The notes under the pieces: model-generated
Seen by the model: only the letters and a program-made list of their open reading frames with translations
What the model was told of the DNA's origin: nothing
Databases searched by the model: none
Translations under genes and position numbers: made by a program
In this document: positions 59,700 through 64,000 of the stretch, one piece after another
Numbering within the stretch: position 1 is the stretch's first letter
How the letters are laid out: each line of letters opens with the position of its first letter
DNA from: Sipunculus nudus
Lineage: Eukaryota > Annelida > Sipuncula > Golfingiida > Sipunculidae
NCBI GenBank assembly: GCA_026874595.1
Contig: CM049319.1
Location: 54,388,917 to 54,452,916, forward strand
DNA: 64,000 nucleotides
Direction: 5' to 3'

Positions 59700-60490
59700 G
59701 GGTTCCAAAAAGGCAGCGGAGGTGTTTATGTGGTCTTTGAGTGTTTACTAGTTTTTAGTTATCATTTCAAGACAAAACTGTAGTAAATGTCGATTTCTGG
59801 AAAGTCCATTGCAAATAATACGAAATTTGGCCACATGATACCACCACCAGTGCATGCTCAGACAAAGAGGCACACGTACGAATGGACAGAGGTTAACCCT
59901 GCGCCCACATTGAGATAATACTCGGATCATCATTCACGTAATTCACCAACTCCCTGCTTGTCCCAGGAAAAATCCTACCAAAATATCATTAAAAAAAAAT
60001 CCACCAATCTTTGTCCAGAATCTTGTGTCAGAGGAGGATCGGGGCGGGAGGGGATGGGTTCGATGGTTCCGTCCCCCTTTTCCGGATCTGAAGACCGTTT
60101 TCATGTGTTTTGTCATTGGTTTTCCTGGGTTGGAAGCCTTGGTCCTTCTCTTGTTATTGATTTAGGCCAGGGTCACCAAGAGATGGTAAACAGTTTGTGC
60201 AACGTTTAATATTTGTGCAGATGAGAAATCACACATACCTGTAACAACAATATCACACGACAGACCACACGTGCTGAAGTACCTCGCAACAGAGCGAAAA
60301 TTAATACCACTGGTTCTGCGGCGGACAAAGCGACCAACCGTCTGACATCATCCAGCGCGAGCACGTGACGGGGACACAAAGGAACTCCGAACAATAACGT
60401 CACCGCAAGGCCAGGGGCTCACCTGTCAACGGGTACCGGTAGGAGGCACGAGCAACGCACGTCTGACAGACAGAAGATATTTATGATAAT
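59700..60490. other. Gene-free stretch; GC-richer patch with donor-like sites
   Basis: 60230-60470 is GC-richer. On the minus strand it has two good 5' splice-site matches (GACAG|GTGAGC near 60420 and TACAG|GTATGTG near 60238). It could hold an untranslated first exon of a minus-strand gene; the hydrophobic 65-codon open frame there matches nothing known to me. Confidence 0.35.
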
Positions 60491-60497
60491 ACAGCCA

Positions 60498-60560
<63 letters not shown>

Positions 60561-60578
60561 CATATATATATATATATT
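60498..60578. repeat. (TA)n microsatellite
   Basis: About 35 TA units with a few CA interruptions. A second array follows at 60808-60895 and others at 61580-61647 and 62143-62192. Confidence 0.97.
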
Positions 60579-60804
60579 ACTTTCTTTTTGCACGTTTGTC
60601 GGTATTTTGAAACTTATTTCTGGTTTGAAAATAGTTTTTCGAAGTGCCGTCACCTGAAACAACCGAACCGTGCAAAAAGAAAGTATAAGTAATAGCTGGG
60701 TCCCACCAAACGTCAGTTATCTGATGATCGCCCGGGTGCCGATACCGGCAACGGCGTGAAACTTTGGAGTAATAACACGATGCTCCAACGTGCTTAATGT
60801 TAAA

Positions 60805-60863
<59 letters not shown>

Positions 60864-60895
60864 AATATATATATATATATAAAATAAATATATAT

Positions 60896-61577
60896 TACAT
60901 GAATTCTTTAAATGTGTAGTTGGGGGGGGGGGGGGAGCGGGGGGGGATGGGTACGCTTGTATTATTGATAATCCATTTTAATTATATATTTGCCACGACG
61001 TATGCTACTAGATACACAGGGGGTAGAGAAGGAGGTATCATCAAACATTATTATGTGTAATGTTGTAACATTTTAAGTATATCTTTAATGCTCGAAGTGG
61101 GGCAAATCCTAAATATTGTCCAACCTTGTCAATCCTCAAGTTTCCCACATCCAGATTTTGACAAAGGTAGCTTAGTGTAAACACGAAATCCCCGCTACGA
61201 ACCATTAACTGATTAACGCTCGCCCACTACCACACATATAAAGGCCATACGGTCTTGATCATGTGGACAAAAACAGCTGTTAACGGTCGGGGACGGATCC
61301 GGGAGAGGGGAGTATATTCCATTATGCAGACTTTCAAATGTGCACTTGGTGTACCTAAGCAGATGTTTTAAGATGCATTAAATATTCACATGCCTGCGGT
61401 GTACATTTCATGGGCGAACCTTGTACATTTCATGACAAGTCCCAGTCGAAATAGTTTATTGACGACTTGTGATCGGAGAAACATCACATACGTTATATAC
61501 ACCAGTTTTCATGCAGTCATTTATTCAACCCTTTATTACACGTTTACATGTTCACACCTACATTTATGGTTTTATTG

Positions 61578-61652
<75 letters not shown>

Positions 61653-62140
61653 GCCTGTATTATGGACAGCAAACTATCTTAGGTGTAACGTACAAGGGAA
61701 ACTGTACGAGGAAATCATGCCAAACAATTGTTTCTAGAACCCCCCCCCCCCCAAAAAAAAATATATTTTGATTTTCATAAGAAATTTACTGATTTCAATC
61801 TCCAGCCGCTCGCCCATTTCTTAGAATAATGTAAAGAAAAATATTTTGTTATGATGTGCTTTTTCATTTAACTGTTTAGCAAAGCAATAGTGATAATCAT
61901 GTTTTCCCATGATCACGTTATATTTTATTTATCAAGAATTCGTACTCACGCGCGGTTTTCTGAAAAAAATTGCCTGATAACCCTAATTTGTCTTTGGCAA
62001 TATATAACACGTAGTTCACATACATTTCGATTCATAGTTAGGCTATTTCCAATTATGTTTTTGATCACGACTCATGTATGTATGTTTGTGTGTGTGTGTG
62101 TGGAGGGGGGGGGGGGTGTCATGTGAATGTTCTCCAAATT

Positions 62141-62198
<58 letters not shown>

Positions 62199-64000
62199 CG
62201 GCTCTGGCAACCAATTTATAATGTTCCTGTGATTTCAACAAAGGAACACAGAATTTACGTGGTGGCGTAGTGGGAGAGAACAGGAACAAGGCCAAGGTCC
62301 GCTAGTGAACTCGTCCGTGATCAGATAAGAGCCCTGAGCTCTTGATAAAAGTGTGTTCAGTATCGAATTTCGTGTATCGTACTATAAGCAAGTCCTTCGG
62401 CGATAAATCTCTTAATAAATTATCCAACACGAAACCGATGTATTATTACATACAGTTGACTCTGCCAAACTGATCGGTGCATCGGTGACTGATGGGGGGG
62501 GGGGGGGGTCCAGTGGGTCTGGACCACTCTTTTTTGAGCAGCAACAACCTTTTTTTCGGGATTTTAAACCAATTTTCCGGCCTGGACCCCTCCCTTTCTG
62601 GATCTCGGGAGCATTTTTTAGGTTTACGTATTACTAACCTATTAAAATTCCTGGGTTGGACCCTGCCCATTCCCAAATTCTGGATCCTCCCTTGTGCGCA
62701 TGTCATAAATTGAGGTCTTCTCTGCCAAAGGGGAACAGATGGCCGTGGAGAACACACAATGCGTACGGAATATATGAATACCGGCGCAAGCACTGTGTGT
62801 GCCTGTGGACATTTACTATACTGCGCACGCAGAAAAAAAAAAAAAAAAACTCCAGTCAAGGGCACCTACAGTCATTTTTCAAGCACAGAGGCCGAGCATG
62901 ACCAAATCCAACGAACATATTGGAAATTTGTTGTGTAATAACTGTTCCGAGACAACATGACGCAAACGCAGACACCGGCTAAATATTCATGTGAATCATG
63001 GCACACGACGTACAAAAGACGCTATTTTGTGCTTTTGTTGCCTTATCTGCCGTAATATGCAAGCCCTGATTAAATCGTGTAAATAAAGGCAGCAAGCGCT
63101 AGCGACCTTAGACGTATTAAATATGTATGTACTCACACTGATATTCCACTGTTTGTATCTGTGGTATATATGGATCCACTGGCACAGCAAACATCAACAC
63201 AGCCGACTCTGCAGGCTATGGCTCACGCACGTGGTGACCCGGTCAACCCGCACGCACAGCTGTAATTATAGCCTCGTGGTCGCTGAGGTCATGACCTTTC
63301 ACCTCGTGCTGAAATATTTTATGCATTCCAACTAGACCAATTCATCGTTATAAACATCCTATTGCATAATCAGCTGTATGAATAATAATAATATTATAAA
63401 TGGACAAATTGTTATAAAACCCATATAATAATAATATACATGTATTATTATTAATTCCTTGTAATTTTCACATAACCATACATATACACACAGATATGCA
63501 AATTCAAGCAATATTGGGTTATATATACGTAGGCCTTTATCTAGCTGGTCCTCTAACATCACATGGTTGTAGTCATGCTGATTGCAGGGGCGGATCCTGC
63601 ATTTAGGAAAACGAGGAGTGTAACCAAGGAGGACTTATGATAAAACGTAAAAAAAGTTCCCCAAGTCCGGAAAAAGGGAGGGGGGGGGAGAGAGCAGTCA
63701 ATTCCAGGAAAATTGAAACCTTTACCAATGGTTGCGGCGGCTGACATGAAGGGAAGTCACCCGACACCACCCCGGCCGCCCCCCCCCCCCCGGCCCTCCT
63801 TGGACCTGCTTCCGGATATAATCTATATATATGAGAGGGCCATCAAGTACTATATAATAATATAATCAATTATTATTCGCTTATATTATATACTCAAAAG
63901 CAAATGTTAAACAAAGCATTTATTGTGCAGGAGGTTATGTTTTCAAACGTGTTTGTAAATTTGAAGATGCAGAAAATGATTGCCATGACACTTTAATGGG
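60896..64000. other. Gene-free stretch with (TA)n, poly-G and poly-C tracts
   Basis: Poly-G at 60919-60948, 62103-62116 and 62493-62509; poly-C at 61740-61752 and 63778-63792; (TA)n at 61580-61647 and 62143-62192. GGGGCGGATCC at 63588 and the Pro/Gly-poor patch at 62500-62720 (TGGACC...GGATC motifs) look like the ends of a common poly-G-bearing repeat. 63180-63310 is GC-richer with no recognisable gene. Confidence 0.5.

Noticed and set aside
62446-62865. 139-codon minus-strand open frame with poly-Phe and poly-Pro
   Set aside because: Runs through an A-run and a poly-G run; composition is driven by homopolymers and a poly-G-bearing repeat.
1-64000. CRISPR array, phage or bacterial operon
   Set aside because: No spaced identical direct repeats, no dense same-strand genes; gene structure and repeats are eukaryotic.

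Overview
The window is eukaryotic nuclear DNA from an animal, most likely a mollusc (bivalve-like) or another lophotrochozoan. The grounds are spliced coding sequence with GT-AG introns, a strongly AT-rich background with about eighteen long (TA)n arrays and many poly-C/poly-G runs, and a dense layer of small transposons. Two repeat tails ending in GGACGGACGG- and ACAGACGGAC-type tracts also resemble repeat ends I associate with bivalve genomes. The phylum is an inference. I saw no bacterial operons, no CRISPR array, no rRNA and no convincing tRNA gene.

Only one host gene can be assigned with confidence. It is a minus-strand major facilitator superfamily sugar transporter of the sodium-dependent glucose transporter 1 (NaGLT1/MFSD4B) family at 49658-51543. 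Two exons join in frame across a 479-bp GT-AG intron and encode about 468 residues. The short N-terminal exon, which should carry the first membrane helix, must lie upstream (above 51543), and I could not identify it. A possible C-terminal exon of an unrecognised plus-strand gene lies at 24011-24151.

The rest is mobile-element debris. From left to right: a Ty3/gypsy-like retrotransposon remnant with its 3' LTR (1-1737); a probable solo LTR (18611-19245); a TTAA-type MITE family with 18-bp ends (full copy 23397-23867, fragments at 3.1, 20.8, 30.9 and 47.1 kb); a tRNA-derived SINE-like family (6.6, 7.4, 9.1, 16.9 and 46.0 kb); a long-TIR MITE at 12663-13090; several foldback hairpins (34.2, 35.0-35.3 and 53.6 kb); a hAT-type MITE at 41065-41461 with an exact 8-bp target-site duplication and CGAGTC-rich termini, with relatives at 10.4-11.4 and 47.8-48.1 kb; and a pogo/Tigger-type element at 55073-56121 that still encodes the DNA-binding N-terminus of its transposase.

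At 56.85-59.7 kb four repeat types lie end to end: a ~340-bp tandem repeat, a LINE 3' tail, a TAATCG-rich block and a TGACCT-rich block.

I found no obviously new biological system. The best leads are the transporter gene, the intact hAT MITE, the internally deleted gypsy element with a perfect 28-bp palindrome at its LTR start, and repeats that carry DR1-type nuclear-receptor half-site pairs.
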